Shown: piece by piece, positions 18,499-27,838 of the stretch | Layout of the letters: the number at the start of each line of letters is the position of its first letter | Numbering within the stretch: position 1 is the stretch's first letter | Assembly (NCBI RefSeq): GCF_000763905.1 | Contig: NZ_JRKN01000011.1 | Span: 33,958 to 97,957 of the forward strand | Length of the DNA stretch: 64,000 bases | DNA from: Paracoccus halophilus | Lineage (GTDB): Bacteria > Pseudomonadota > Alphaproteobacteria > Rhodobacterales > Rhodobacteraceae | Reading direction: 5' to 3' | Made by a program: the position numbers and the translations under genes | The notes under the pieces: model-generated | The model's input: the letters and a program-made list of their open reading frames with translations, nothing else | Databases searched by the model: none | Told to the model about the DNA's origin: nothing

Positions 18499-19866
18499 AT
18501 GAGTATCGCAGACGATCTGATGCAGGGGCTTGGCCTGTCCGACCCGGTGATCCGGCTGGGCGTGACCGGGCTGTCGCGCGCCGGCAAGACCGTGTTCATC
18601 ACCTCGCTGGTGGCCAACCTGCTGGACCGCGGGCGGATGGCCGGGCTGCGCGCGGTGGCCGACGGCTCGGTCACCGCCGCATGGTTGCAGCCGCAGCCCG
18701 ACGATACCGTGCCGCGTTTCGACTATGAGCGGCATCTGGCGGCGATGACCGGCCCCGACCCGCATTGGCCCGAGGGCACGCGCCATGTCAGCCAGCTGCG
18801 CCTGTCCATGCGCATCCAGTCGCGCGGCATGCTGTCCGGGCTGCGCGGCCGGCAGGTCCTGCATCTGGATATCGTCGATTATCCGGGCGAATGGCTGCTG
18901 GACCTGCGCCTGATGGACAAGGATTTCGACGAATGGTCGCAAGAGGTGCTGGACCGCATGCGTGGCCGGCCCGGCGCCGATATCTTCCTGGCGGCGCTGG
19001 CCGGTGCGGAACCCGCGCGCTTCGCAGAGGCCTCGGCCCAGACCCTGGCCGAGGCCTATACCCGGCACCTGCATGACGCGCGCGAGGCGGGCTGGTCGGA
19101 TTGCACGCCCGGCCGTTTCCTGATGCCGGGCGAGCTTGAGGGCTCGCCGGCGCTGACCTTCACGCCGCTGCCGCACGAGATGCGCGCAACGCCGCTGGGC
19201 CGCGAATTCGCCCGCCGCTTCGGCGCCTACAAGTCGCGGGTGGTCAAGCCCTTCTTTCGCGACCATTTCGCGCGGATCGACCGGCAGGTGGTGTTGATGG
19301 ACGTGCTGGGCGCGATCCATGCCGGCCCGCCCGCGGTCGAGGACATGCGCCGCGCCATGGCCGATATCCTGGGCGCCTTTCGCCCCGGCCGGGCGGGCTG
19401 GCTGGCGCAGCTTCTGGGCTCGCGCCGGGTGGGGCGGATCCTGTTCGCGGCCACCAAGGCCGATCACCTGCACCATATCCAGCACCCGCGCCTGACCGCG
19501 ATCACCGCCGCCATGCTGCGCGAGGCGCGCGACCGCGCCGATTTCTCGGGCGCCCGGACCGAGGCCATGGCCATCGCCAGCCTGCGCACCACCACCGAAG
19601 AGGTGATCCGCCAGAATGGCGAGGAACTGCCGGCCGTGCGCGGCACGCTGATGGACGGGCGGCGCGCGGCCCTTTACCCGGGGGAACTGCCGGCAAATCC
19701 CGCCGAATTGCTGCTGCCCGCGCAGCAAGGCGCAACGAGCTGGCTGGACGGCGATTACGCGATCATGGATTTCGCGCCCGCGCCCGATACGCTGCGCCCG
19801 GGCGACGGGCCGCCGCATATCCGGCTGGACCGCGCCGCCGAATTCCTGATCGGCGACAGGCTATAG
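18499..19866 (+). CDS. ycjX: YcjX-like P-loop NTPase (DUF463)
   Basis: This 455-residue protein begins with the Walker A-like GVTGLSRAGKT (about residues 22-32) and contains the DUF463 features LDIVDYPGEWLLDL near 121 and FAATKADHLHHIQHPRL near 316, the latter resembling a nucleotide-specificity motif. It is encoded immediately upstream of ycjF (9-bp gap), the conserved YcjX-YcjF pairing seen across Proteobacteria and linked to envelope stress in enterobacteria. Function is not firmly established. ATG at 18499 follows GGGGACAGG. Confidence 0.9.
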   Translation: MSIADDLMQGLGLSDPVIRLGVTGLSRAGKTVFITSLVANLLDRGRMAGLRAVADGSVTAAWLQPQPDDTVPRFDYERHLAAMTGPDPHWPEGTRHVSQLRLSMRIQSRGMLSGLRGRQVLHLDIVDYPGEWLLDLRLMDKDFDEWSQEVLDRMRGRPGADIFLAALAGAEPARFAEASAQTLAEAYTRHLHDAREAGWSDCTPGRFLMPGELEGSPALTFTPLPHEMRATPLGREFARRFGAYKSRVVKPFFRDHFARIDRQVVLMDVLGAIHAGPPAVEDMRRAMADILGAFRPGRAGWLAQLLGSRRVGRILFAATKADHLHHIQHPRLTAITAAMLREARDRADFSGARTEAMAIASLRTTTEEVIRQNGEELPAVRGTLMDGRRAALYPGELPANPAELLLPAQQGATSWLDGDYAIMDFAPAPDTLRPGDGPPHIRLDRAAEFLIGDRL

Positions 19867-19875
19867 GGGTCAGGT

Positions 19876-21042
19876 ATGGCAGAGACTCCGAAACGTCGCG
19901 GCCCGGTGCTGCTGGAAATGGAGGCGCCGCCGCCCCGCGCGGGCGACGCAGCCCCCGGCGATGCCGAGGGGCGCGCGGCGGCACCTGCGCCAGAGCGCCC
20001 CGCCGGCCGGCCCGCCGATCAGCGCGAACGCAAGGCGCCCCGCGCCGAGCTGCGCGAGGGCGAGGCGGCGCCCTCGCCCGCCGATGCGCCGGCCATTCAG
20101 GATGATGCGCTGACCGGCCTGCCGCAGCCGCGCACCATGCAGCTTGTCGCGCGGCTGGTCGGGCGCGGTCCGTCGAAGCTGACCCGGTTCTTCATCAATA
20201 GCGGCGTGGCGCTGTTTACCTTTCTGATGTCGGTGGCGGCGCTGCGCTATCTGGGCGGGCTGCTGGCCAGCTATCCGCTGCTGGGCTGGGTCGGCATCGC
20301 GCTGATGGGGCTGTTCTGCTTCGCGGCGCTGGCCATGGCCTGGCGCGAATACCGCGCCTGGTCGCGCTTTGCCGCGATCGACGCGATCAACCGGCAGGCG
20401 GGCGCGGCGCTGGCCTCGGGCGATGTCAAGGCGGCGCAGCAGGTGGTCACGCGGCTCGAGGGGCTGTATCGCGGCCGGCCGGAACTGGAATGGGGCCTGG
20501 GCAAGCTGCGCGAACACAAGGCCGAGGCCTATGATTCGCACACCCTGATCGCCATGGCGGAAGGCCATCTGCTGGCCGATCTGGACCAGCAGGCCCGGCG
20601 CGAGATCGAGGCCGCCGCCCGCACCGTCGCCACCGCCACCGCGCTGATCCCGCTGGCGCTGGCCGATGTGATCGCGGCGCTGGCGGCGAACCTGCGCATG
20701 ATCCGCCGCATGGCCGAGATCTATGGCGGGCGCGCCGGCGCGGTTGGCGGCTGGCGGCTGGCGCGCACCGTGATGACGCATCTGATCGCCACCGGCGCCG
20801 TGGCGGCCGGCGACGACCTGATCCAGACGGTGGCCGGCGGCGGTATGCTCGCCAAACTGTCCAGACGTTTCGGCGAAGGCGTGGTGAACGGCGCGCTGAC
20901 CGCGCGTGTGGGCATCGCGGCGATGGAAGTGTGCCGGCCGCTGCCCTTTCTGCACCAGCCCCGGCCCAGGGTCGGCAATCTGGTCGCCCGCGGCCTGAAG
21001 GGGCTGTTCGGCGAGGAAGAGGCAGAACCGGCGCCCGAATGA
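19876..21042 (+). CDS. ycjF: YcjF family membrane protein (TIGR01620-like)
   Basis: This 388-residue protein has a long Pro/Ala/Arg-rich N-terminal cytosolic stretch (about residues 1-95). Two transmembrane helices follow (about 112-133 and 138-160). A large soluble domain ends in GRAGAVGGWRLARTVMTHLIATGAVAAGDD, typical of the YcjF/TIGR01620 family. It is co-transcribed with ycjX. The N-terminal extension is low-complexity and probably disordered. The role is inferred only from the YcjX pairing. Confidence 0.87.
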   Translation: MAETPKRRGPVLLEMEAPPPRAGDAAPGDAEGRAAAPAPERPAGRPADQRERKAPRAELREGEAAPSPADAPAIQDDALTGLPQPRTMQLVARLVGRGPSKLTRFFINSGVALFTFLMSVAALRYLGGLLASYPLLGWVGIALMGLFCFAALAMAWREYRAWSRFAAIDAINRQAGAALASGDVKAAQQVVTRLEGLYRGRPELEWGLGKLREHKAEAYDSHTLIAMAEGHLLADLDQQARREIEAAARTVATATALIPLALADVIAALAANLRMIRRMAEIYGGRAGAVGGWRLARTVMTHLIATGAVAAGDDLIQTVAGGGMLAKLSRRFGEGVVNGALTARVGIAAMEVCRPLPFLHQPRPRVGNLVARGLKGLFGEEEAEPAPE

Positions 21043-21052
21043 TCCGCCGCAT

Positions 21053-21075
21053 GGATATTTGGATGAAGAAGAAGG
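21053..21075 (+). repeat. second copy of GGATATTTG intergenic motif
   Basis: GGATATTTG followed by GATGAAGAAGAAGG lies between ycjF and pbpC. It matches the element at 14284-14300 in its first nine bases and in the ATGAA-purine tail. No strong hairpin accompanies this copy. Confidence 0.4.
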
Positions 21076-21120
21076 TGCAGAGCCGTTCTGTCCCGCGCTG
21101 CGCCGGGCTATCCTGAGGCC

Positions 21121-23172
21121 ATGAGATCGCATCGCCTGGCCATGTCCATTTTCGCGCTGGCCCTGATCCTGGGGGTCGGGGCCGGGCTGCGCGACCGGCT
21201 GGACCTTTGGGTGGCGGGGACGGAGCTGCCCTCGCTGGAGGTTGCCGTCGGGGCCGAGGTTCTGGCCCGGGACGGATCGCTTCTGCGCGCCTTTCAGGTC
21301 GCCGACGGGCGCTGGCGGCTGGATGCCGGGTCCGTCGATCCGCTGTTTCTGGACATGCTGCTGCTGTGGGAGGACAGGCGCTTTCAGGATCATGACGGCG
21401 TCGATGCGCGCGCCATGCTGCGCGCCGGCTGGCAGGCGCTGCGACATGGGCGGGTCGTCTCGGGCGGCTCTACCCTGACCATGCAGGTGGCGCGGCTTCT
21501 GGAAGAGGGGCCGACCGGGGAATGGGCCGGCAAGGCGCGGCAGGTCAGGCTGGCGCTGGCGCTGGAGCGGCGGCTTGGCAAGTCCGGGATTCTGGATCTG
21601 TATCTGCGCCTTGCCCCCTATGGCGCGAATGTCGAGGGCATCCGCGCCGCCAGCCTGCAATGGTTCGGCAAGGAGCCGCGGCGGCTGACCCCGGCGCAGG
21701 CCGCGCTGCTGGTGGCGCTGCCGCAATCGCCCGAGCGGCGGCGCCCCGACCGTTTCCCCGAGGCGGCCCGGGCGGCGCGGGACCGGGTGCTGGCGCGCGC
21801 CGCCCGCGCCGGTCTGATTTCCGGCAGCGACGCGCAGGCGGCGGTGGCCGAGCCGGTGCCGCGCGAGCGCCGCGCCTTTCCGGCACTGGCACCGCTGCTG
21901 GCCGCGCGGCTGGTCAACGCCCATCCCGGCGCCTTGCGGATCGAGACCACCATAGATTCGCGCCTGCAACGCCGGGCCGAGCAGCTTGCCGCCCGCGCGG
22001 TCCGGGGGCGCGGTCCGCGACTGTCGGCGGCGATCGTTCTGGCCGATCACCGCAGCGGCGAGATCCTGGCCGAGGTCGGCGCGGCGGACTGGACGGATGT
22101 CGGCTCGGGCGGGTTCGTGGACATGGCGCGGGCCTGGCGCAGCCCCGGCTCGGCGCTGAAGCCCTTTGTCTATGGGCTGGCCTTTGATGATGGCCTGGCG
22201 CATCCCGAAACCCTGATCGAGGACCGCCCGGCGGTCTTTGGCAACTGGCAGCCGCAGAATTTCGACAATGCGTTCCGTGGCACCGTGTCGCTGCGCAATG
22301 CGCTGATCTGGTCGCTGAACATTCCGGTGGTCAGGCTGGCCGAGATCGCCGGCCCGAACCGGATCGCACAGGCGCTGCGGCGTGGCGGGATCGCGTTGCA
22401 ACTGCCCGGAGACGCGCCCGGTCTGGCGATCACCCTGGGCGGCGTCGGCGTGACGCTGGAAGGCCTGACCGAGGGCTATGCCACCCTGGCCCGGGGCGGC
22501 CGAGGCATTGCCCTGTCGCCGCTGCCCGGCGGTGCCGAGCCGCATCGCACGCAGATGATCGGTCCCGTCGCAGCATGGCAGGTCGGCGATATCCTGGCGC
22601 AGAACCCGGCCCCGAACGGCGCGCGGCAGCGGCCGCTGGCCTACAAGACCGGCACCTCCTACGGGCATCGCGACGCGCTGGCGGTGGGGTTTGACGGCGC
22701 GCATGTCGCCTCGGTCTGGCTGGGACGGCCGGACGGAACCCCGGTGCCGGGCGTCTTTGGCGGCGATCTGGCGGCGCCGGTGCTGTTCGACCTGTTCGAC
22801 GCGCTGCCCCCGGCCCCGCTGCCGCCGCCACCGCCACAGACGCTGACCCTGCCAAATGTCGCCCTGCCCCTGCCGCTGCGCCGCTTCGCGCCACCGGGCA
22901 AGGCCAGCGCCGTCGCCGCCAGCCCCGCCGCGCCCGACGCGCTGCGGCTGACATTCCCACCCGACGGGGCCGAGCTGCGGACCGATGCGCCGCTGATCGC
23001 CAAGGCACGCGGCGGGCGCGGGCCATGGACCTTTCTGCTGAACGGCATCCCGGCAGCGATTGCCCAGGCACAGCCGGTTGCAACCCTGCCCAATCCGGGC
23101 ATAGGGTTCTCACAACTTACAGTTGTCGATTCCGAGGGCGCCTCGGATACTGCGGCAATCCGGCTGCACTGA
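21121..23172 (+). CDS. pbpC: penicillin-binding protein 1C
   Basis: This 683-residue bifunctional class A PBP carries a signal-anchor helix (residues about 7-25). A GT51 glycosyltransferase domain follows, with WEDRRFQDHDGVD (catalytic Glu84) and GGSTLTMQVARLL. The transpeptidase domain has SALK (Ser344, Lys347), SLN near 398 and KTGTS (Lys509). The last about 90 residues match the BiPBP_C extension that distinguishes PBP1C from PBP1A/B. PBP1C genes are often paired with an alpha-2-macroglobulin gene; none is adjacent here. It is preceded by the GGATATTTG element and is probably monocistronic. Confidence 0.93.
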   Translation: MRSHRLAMSIFALALILGVGAGLRDRLDLWVAGTELPSLEVAVGAEVLARDGSLLRAFQVADGRWRLDAGSVDPLFLDMLLLWEDRRFQDHDGVDARAMLRAGWQALRHGRVVSGGSTLTMQVARLLEEGPTGEWAGKARQVRLALALERRLGKSGILDLYLRLAPYGANVEGIRAASLQWFGKEPRRLTPAQAALLVALPQSPERRRPDRFPEAARAARDRVLARAARAGLISGSDAQAAVAEPVPRERRAFPALAPLLAARLVNAHPGALRIETTIDSRLQRRAEQLAARAVRGRGPRLSAAIVLADHRSGEILAEVGAADWTDVGSGGFVDMARAWRSPGSALKPFVYGLAFDDGLAHPETLIEDRPAVFGNWQPQNFDNAFRGTVSLRNALIWSLNIPVVRLAEIAGPNRIAQALRRGGIALQLPGDAPGLAITLGGVGVTLEGLTEGYATLARGGRGIALSPLPGGAEPHRTQMIGPVAAWQVGDILAQNPAPNGARQRPLAYKTGTSYGHRDALAVGFDGAHVASVWLGRPDGTPVPGVFGGDLAAPVLFDLFDALPPAPLPPPPPQTLTLPNVALPLPLRRFAPPGKASAVAASPAAPDALRLTFPPDGAELRTDAPLIAKARGGRGPWTFLLNGIPAAIAQAQPVATLPNPGIGFSQLTVVDSEGASDTAAIRLH

Positions 23173-23238
23173 AAAAATTTGCGTGACCCAAGCGGGGCTG
23201 GATCTTTTATTAACCAATGATTGTTACATATCTGCCCC

Positions 23239-23670
23239 ATGTTGCGCATCAACGACACGATTTCGATTCAGGAATGGGAGCTGTCCGAACAGTTCACCCG
23301 GTCGCAGGGACCGGGCGGACAGAACGTGAACAAGGTTGAAACCGCGGTGGAATTGCGTTTTGAAGCAGAGCGTTCGCCAAGCCTGCCCGGCCCGGCAAAG
23401 GCGCGCCTGCGCCGGCTGGCGGGGCGGCGCTGGACCCTGGACGGGGCGGTGATGATCCGCGCCGAAGAGACGCGCAGCCAGGCGCGCAACCGCGAAATCG
23501 CGCGCGAGCGGCTGGCGGAACTGATCCGCCAGGCGCTGGTCGCGCCGCGCAAGCGCATTGCCACGCGCCCGACGCTGGGCAGCCAGCGCCGGCGCCTGGC
23601 CGCCAAGACGCGGCGCGGCACGGTCAAGGCGCTGCGCGGCCGGATCGGCGATGCGGAGGGTTCCGAGTGA
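23239..23670 (+). CDS. arfB: alternative ribosome-rescue factor ArfB (YaeJ family)
   Basis: This 143-residue peptidyl-tRNA hydrolase has the release-factor motif GGQ (residues 26-28, in GPGGQNVNKVET) and a long basic C-terminal tail rich in Arg and Lys, which in ArfB inserts into the empty mRNA channel of a stalled ribosome. It lacks the codon-recognition domains of RF1/RF2. Start at 23239 (MLRIND) matches the family; the alternative ATG 18 bp upstream is not needed. Its TGA overlaps the GTG start of the Nudix gene by four bases, so the two are coupled. Confidence 0.93.
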   Translation: MLRINDTISIQEWELSEQFTRSQGPGGQNVNKVETAVELRFEAERSPSLPGPAKARLRRLAGRRWTLDGAVMIRAEETRSQARNREIARERLAELIRQALVAPRKRIATRPTLGSQRRRLAAKTRRGTVKALRGRIGDAEGSE

Positions 23671-24125
23671 TCGTCGAGTTCCGCGACCGGCTGGCGCGCA
23701 TGATCGGCAGACGGCCGGCTGAAATGCAGGTGGCGGCCCTGTGCCGCGATCCCGATTCGGGCCGGATCCTCTTGATCACCAGTCGCGGTACGGGTCGCTG
23801 GATCCTGCCCAAGGGCTGGCCCATGCCCGGGCTTTCACTTGCCGATGCAGCGGCGCAGGAAGCATGGGAAGAGGCCGGCGCCATAGGCCGGGTCGCCCAG
23901 TCCGCCCTTGGCCGATATAGCTATGACAAGGAACAGGAGCGCGGCTTCGCCATCCCGATCGAGGTTCTTGTCTATCCGCTGGCTGTCGAGACCCTGACCG
24001 AGGATTATCCCGAACAGCCCGAGCGCGAGCGGCGCTGGTTCACCCCGGCCGAGGCAGCCAAGATGGTTGCCGAAGACGGCCTGCGGCGGATATTCTCCGA
24101 ACTGCCGGCCGGGCGGGGGCATTAG
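23667..24125 (+). CDS. Nudix hydrolase with divergent Nudix box
   Basis: This 152-residue protein has the Nudix fold with the loop RWILPKGWPMPG and the helix AAAQEAWEEAGA. Against the standard Nudix box the first Glu is Leu56 and the Arg is Gln64, but the metal-binding EE pair (Glu68, Glu69) and Glu65 remain. It resembles the diphosphoinositol/diadenosine polyphosphate hydrolase-like subgroup. The start is a GTG inside the arfB stop codon. Substrate is unknown. A phosphate transporter gene follows 8 bp later. Confidence 0.85.
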   Translation: MIVEFRDRLARMIGRRPAEMQVAALCRDPDSGRILLITSRGTGRWILPKGWPMPGLSLADAAAQEAWEEAGAIGRVAQSALGRYSYDKEQERGFAIPIEVLVYPLAVETLTEDYPEQPERERRWFTPAEAAKMVAEDGLRRIFSELPAGRGH

Positions 24126-24133
24126 GCCGGAGG

Positions 24134-25546
24134 ATGGCACGCGAATTTCGCACGCTCGACAAGGATCTGAGCCGCGTCACCAATGCCGAACACGCGATCA
24201 TGCAATCCGCGCGGCCGCTGCTGCGGCTGGGGATCGCGCTGATTTTCATGGTGGCCGCCTCGGTCACCGCGGCAAGCCTGTTCGCCGGCCCGTCCTCGAT
24301 CAGCGTCGTCGCGGCGGGCATGGCCGTCGCGGCCTATCTGGCCCTGTCGATCGGGGCCAACGACGTCGCCAACTCACTGGGGCCGGCGGTCGGCGCGGGC
24401 GCCATCGGCATGACGACCGGGCTGCTGATGGTCGCGGTGATGGAGGTCTGCGGCGCCGTCATCGCCGGCAATGCCATCACCGCCACCCTGACCGAGGGGC
24501 TGGTCGGCAATACGCTGGGCCAGGGCGAGGCGACGGCGCGCATGATGCTGGTGGCGCTGCTGGCGGCGGGGACCTGGATCAGCTTTGCCACCTGGATGAA
24601 CGCGCCGGTCAGCACCACCCATTCGGTGGTCGGCGCCATCGCGGGGGCCGGGCTGGCGACCTTTGGCACCGATGCCGTCAACTGGCCGGTCCTGGCCAAG
24701 ATCGCCATCGGCTGGGTGGCCTCGCCCTTCATCGCCGGGCTGATCGCGGCGGCGCTGCTGGCTTTGCTGCGCAACCGCGTCCTGCGGCGCGAGGACCGGA
24801 CCGAGGCCGGCCGGCTCTGGCTGCCGGTTCTGGTCGCGCTGAGCTTTGGCCTGCTGGGCGCGGTCGGGGCGCTGGCCACGCATGGGCTGGGTCCTGCCGC
24901 GGTTGTGGGCATTGCGCTGGCCGCCGCCTTGCCCGGCTGGGCCTATGCCCGCATCCGCATCGACCGGCAGATCCGGGCCGAGAAATCCGCGCCGCTGGCG
25001 ATGAAGGAACTGCTGGCCCTGCCTCTGGCGACGGCGGCCATCGTCATGGGCTTTGCCCACGGCGCCAATGACACCGCCAATATCGCCGCGCCCCTGACCA
25101 TCATCCTCGAAGGCAACGAGATGCAGGCCGGCACCGTCCGCGATGCGCTGGTGCTGCTGGTCGCGGGGCTGGGCATCGCCCTGGGGATCGTGCTGTTCGG
25201 CCGCCGGCTGGTGCATATGGTCGGCAGCCGCATCACGCGGCTGAATCCCGGGCGGGCGCTTTGCGTATCGCTGACCACGGCGATCACGGTGCTGGGCTTT
25301 TCCTCGCTGGGCCTGCCGGTTTCGACCACCCATATCGCGGTCGGTGGCGTCTTCGGGATCGGCTTTTACCGCGAATGGCGCGACCGCCAGCATCCCAAGA
25401 GCCGCGCCCCGCTGCCCTATGAGGAACGCCGGCGCAGGCGTCTGGTGCGGCGGTCGCATGTGCGCACCATCCTGGGCGCCTGGCTGATCACCGTGCCCGC
25501 GTCCGCGATCCTCGCCGCGACCCTGGTCTGGATCGGCGGCTTCTAG
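24134..25546 (+). CDS. inorganic phosphate transporter, PiT family
   Basis: This 470-residue inner-membrane protein carries the duplicated PiT signature: SIGANDVANSLGPAVGAGAIG near residue 75 and FAHGANDTANIAAPL near 309. Each is followed by a STTHS or STTHI motif (near 157 and 397). About ten to twelve helices are visible. PiT carriers move metal-phosphate with protons or Na+. It closes the arfB-Nudix-pit unit, and its stop overlaps the convergent TPP-enzyme gene by four bases. No phoU-like gene is adjacent. Confidence 0.92.
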   Translation: MAREFRTLDKDLSRVTNAEHAIMQSARPLLRLGIALIFMVAASVTAASLFAGPSSISVVAAGMAVAAYLALSIGANDVANSLGPAVGAGAIGMTTGLLMVAVMEVCGAVIAGNAITATLTEGLVGNTLGQGEATARMMLVALLAAGTWISFATWMNAPVSTTHSVVGAIAGAGLATFGTDAVNWPVLAKIAIGWVASPFIAGLIAAALLALLRNRVLRREDRTEAGRLWLPVLVALSFGLLGAVGALATHGLGPAAVVGIALAAALPGWAYARIRIDRQIRAEKSAPLAMKELLALPLATAAIVMGFAHGANDTANIAAPLTIILEGNEMQAGTVRDALVLLVAGLGIALGIVLFGRRLVHMVGSRITRLNPGRALCVSLTTAITVLGFSSLGLPVSTTHIAVGGVFGIGFYREWRDRQHPKSRAPLPYEERRRRRLVRRSHVRTILGAWLITVPASAILAATLVWIGGF

Positions 25547-27204
25547 CTACGGCGCAGCGCGGCCTCGCCGGCGGCGCGGATCTGCGACAGGGTGGCGGCG
25601 GTGCTCAGCGCCTCGGGATGCAGCTTCAGTTCCAGCAGCGCAAGCCGCCCGGCGGCCTGCGCCCGGCCGAAAGCGGCGCCGAAATCCTCTTGCCGCGTCA
25701 CCACCTCGCCATGGCCGCCATAGGCGCGGGCCAGCGCGGCAAAATCGGGATTGACCAGATCGGCGCCCGAAACGCGCCCCGGATAGCTGCGCTCCTGATG
25801 CATGCGGATGGTGCCGTAGCGGCCGTTATTCGCGACAAGGACGATCACCGCGACTTCGTTCTGGGCGGCGGTCGCCAACTCGTTGAGGGTCATTTGCAGG
25901 CAGCCATCGCCGGCAAGGCAGACCACCACCCGCCCCGGATGCCGCAGCTTGGCCGCGATCGCCGCCGGCAAGCCGTAGCCCATCGAGCCCGAGGTCGGCG
26001 CAAGCTGCGTCCCCCAGCGGCGAAAACGGTAATAGCGATGGATGAAAGCCGCGTAATTCCCCGCGCCGTTGGTGATGATCGCATCCTCGGGCAGATGGTC
26101 CGAGAGCCAGCGCACCACCTCTTCCATGCGCAGATCTCCGGGGGTCGGGCGGGGATGCTGCCAGTCCTCATAACCGGCGCGCAGCGACCGGGTCCAACCG
26201 TCCCAGCGGCGCGGCGCGGGCAGATCGGCCAGCGCCGCGATCACCTCGCGCGGGTCGGCGACCAGCCCCGGATCGGGGTGCCACAGATGTCCCAGCTCAT
26301 CGGGCGAAGGGTGGACATGGATCACCCGCGCATGCGGCCGGACCGGGTCCATCAGATGATAGCCGCGGGTCAGCGTGTCGCCCAGCCGCGAGCCCAGCGA
26401 CAGCACGCAATCGGCCCGCTCGAGCGCCTGCCCGAGCGCCGGGTTCATGCCGACGCCCAGATCGCCGACATAGTTCGGATGGGCATTGTCCATATGCCCC
26501 TGACGGCGAAACGGCACGGCGACGGGCAGGCCCCAGCCTTCGGCGAAACGCGCCAGATCGTCCGCCGCCCGCTGCGACCAAAGCGTGCCGCCCGGCACCA
26601 CGAGCGGCCGCTCGGCCCCGGCCAGAGCCCGCGCAATCGCCGCGACTGAGCCCGGCGCCACGGCGGATAGCGGTGCGGCGGCGGGCGGCAGGTCGGCCAC
26701 CTCGGCGCGGGAGGACAGCATATCCTCGGGCAGGGCCAGAACGACGGGGCCGGGACGGCCGGACACCGCCAGATGAAAGGCGCGCGCGACATATTCGGGA
26801 ATACGCTCGGTCTGGTCGATCTCGGCCACCCATTTCGCCAGAGGGCCGAACATGGCGCGGTAATCCACCTCCTGAAACGCGTCGCGGTCGCGATGGGCGC
26901 GGGCGATCTGGCCGACGAACAGGATCATCGGCGTCGAATCCTGCCGCGCCACATGCACGCCGGCGCTGGCATTGGTCGCGCCCGGACCGCGGGTGACAAA
27001 GGCCACGCCGGGCCGCCCGGTCAGCTTGCCATCCGCCTCGGCCATCATTGCGGCGCCGCCCTCGTGCCGGCAGACGACGTTCCGGATGGCAGAGGCATGC
27101 AGCCCGTCCAGCGCCGCCAGAAAGCTTTCGCCGGGCACCGAAAAGACGCGCGAGACGCCGTTCGCGCGCAGCGCATCGACCAGAATCTGCCCACCGTGAC
27201 GCAT
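25543..27204 (-). CDS. TPP-dependent acetolactate synthase-like enzyme
   Basis: This 553-residue protein has the three-domain layout of thiamine-diphosphate decarboxylase/synthases. The cofactor-activating Glu48 lies in CRHEGGAAMMAEA, and the TPP/Mg2+ motif LAGDGCLQMTLNELATA is near residue 428, with VANNGRYGTIRMHQ following. It resembles the stand-alone ilvB-like enzymes found away from ilvN. No regulatory-subunit gene is adjacent, so it is probably catabolic or of unknown substrate. Promoter region is shared with the divergent phosphatase gene (87 bp). Confidence 0.85.
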   Translation of the reverse strand: MRHGGQILVDALRANGVSRVFSVPGESFLAALDGLHASAIRNVVCRHEGGAAMMAEADGKLTGRPGVAFVTRGPGATNASAGVHVARQDSTPMILFVGQIARAHRDRDAFQEVDYRAMFGPLAKWVAEIDQTERIPEYVARAFHLAVSGRPGPVVLALPEDMLSSRAEVADLPPAAAPLSAVAPGSVAAIARALAGAERPLVVPGGTLWSQRAADDLARFAEGWGLPVAVPFRRQGHMDNAHPNYVGDLGVGMNPALGQALERADCVLSLGSRLGDTLTRGYHLMDPVRPHARVIHVHPSPDELGHLWHPDPGLVADPREVIAALADLPAPRRWDGWTRSLRAGYEDWQHPRPTPGDLRMEEVVRWLSDHLPEDAIITNGAGNYAAFIHRYYRFRRWGTQLAPTSGSMGYGLPAAIAAKLRHPGRVVVCLAGDGCLQMTLNELATAAQNEVAVIVLVANNGRYGTIRMHQERSYPGRVSGADLVNPDFAALARAYGGHGEVVTRQEDFGAAFGRAQAAGRLALLELKLHPEALSTAATLSQIRAAGEAALRRS

Positions 27205-27291
27205 GACCTGCCATCCCCCCTTGTTTCCCCTGCCGACAGGGGTAGCCTGCCGATGGCGGGGAAGGCAACGCCCGCCGCAAGAGGGGGGATC

Positions 27292-27783
27292 ATGGCCGAA
27301 CCGTCAATCCTGTTCGTCTGTCTGGGCAATATCTGCCGCTCGCCCCTGGCCGAGGGGGCGATGCGGGACGCCGCGCGCAAGGCAGGGCTGGCCATCGAGA
27401 TCGACTCGGCCGGCACCGGCATCTGGCATCTGGGCGAGCCGCCGGACCCGCGCGCGCAAGAGATCGCGGCCCGCGACGGCATCGACATCTCGGGGCTGCG
27501 GGCGCGGCAGGTCACGGCGCAGGATTTCCACCGTTTCGACCATATCGTCGCCATGGATCACGACAACCTGGCCAATCTGCGCAGGATCGCCCCCGCCGAT
27601 GCCCATGCGCGGCTGTCGCTGATGCTGGACCATGTGCCGGGGCAAGAGGGGCAGGCCGTCGCCGATCCCTATTTCGGCGAAAGCACCGGCTTCGATGCGA
27701 CATGGCGCGACATGCAGGCGGGCGCGCGGGGGCTGCTGGCGATGTTCCTGGCCGCCCGGACCCGGCCCGGCGACGGCCGCTAG
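27292..27783 (+). CDS. low-molecular-weight protein-tyrosine phosphatase
   Basis: This 163-residue cytosolic phosphatase has the P-loop CLGNICRS (nucleophile Cys10, Arg16) directly after the first beta strand and the general-acid motif DPYFG near residue 125. Length is typical. The ATG at 27292 is the only start compatible with the P-loop position; the same frame extends far upstream as a shadow of the TPP gene. It may act on protein phosphotyrosine or as an arsenate reductase-like enzyme; the DPYF motif favours phosphatase. smpB follows after 55 bp. Confidence 0.92.
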   Translation: MAEPSILFVCLGNICRSPLAEGAMRDAARKAGLAIEIDSAGTGIWHLGEPPDPRAQEIAARDGIDISGLRARQVTAQDFHRFDHIVAMDHDNLANLRRIAPADAHARLSLMLDHVPGQEGQAVADPYFGESTGFDATWRDMQAGARGLLAMFLAARTRPGDGR

Positions 27784-27838
27784 CCGACGCGCGGCCAATC
27801 TTTACTTCGCGCCGTGCCGCCCCTATCTGTCACCGATC

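Noticed and set aside
19870..22704. 944-residue minus-strand open frame
   Set aside because: It lies antisense to ycjF and pbpC, is rich in Arg/Gln/Gly/His in a composition typical of GC-rich antisense frames and has no domain motif. The same holds for long antisense frames at 53943-56453, 1167-2996 and 16005-18473.
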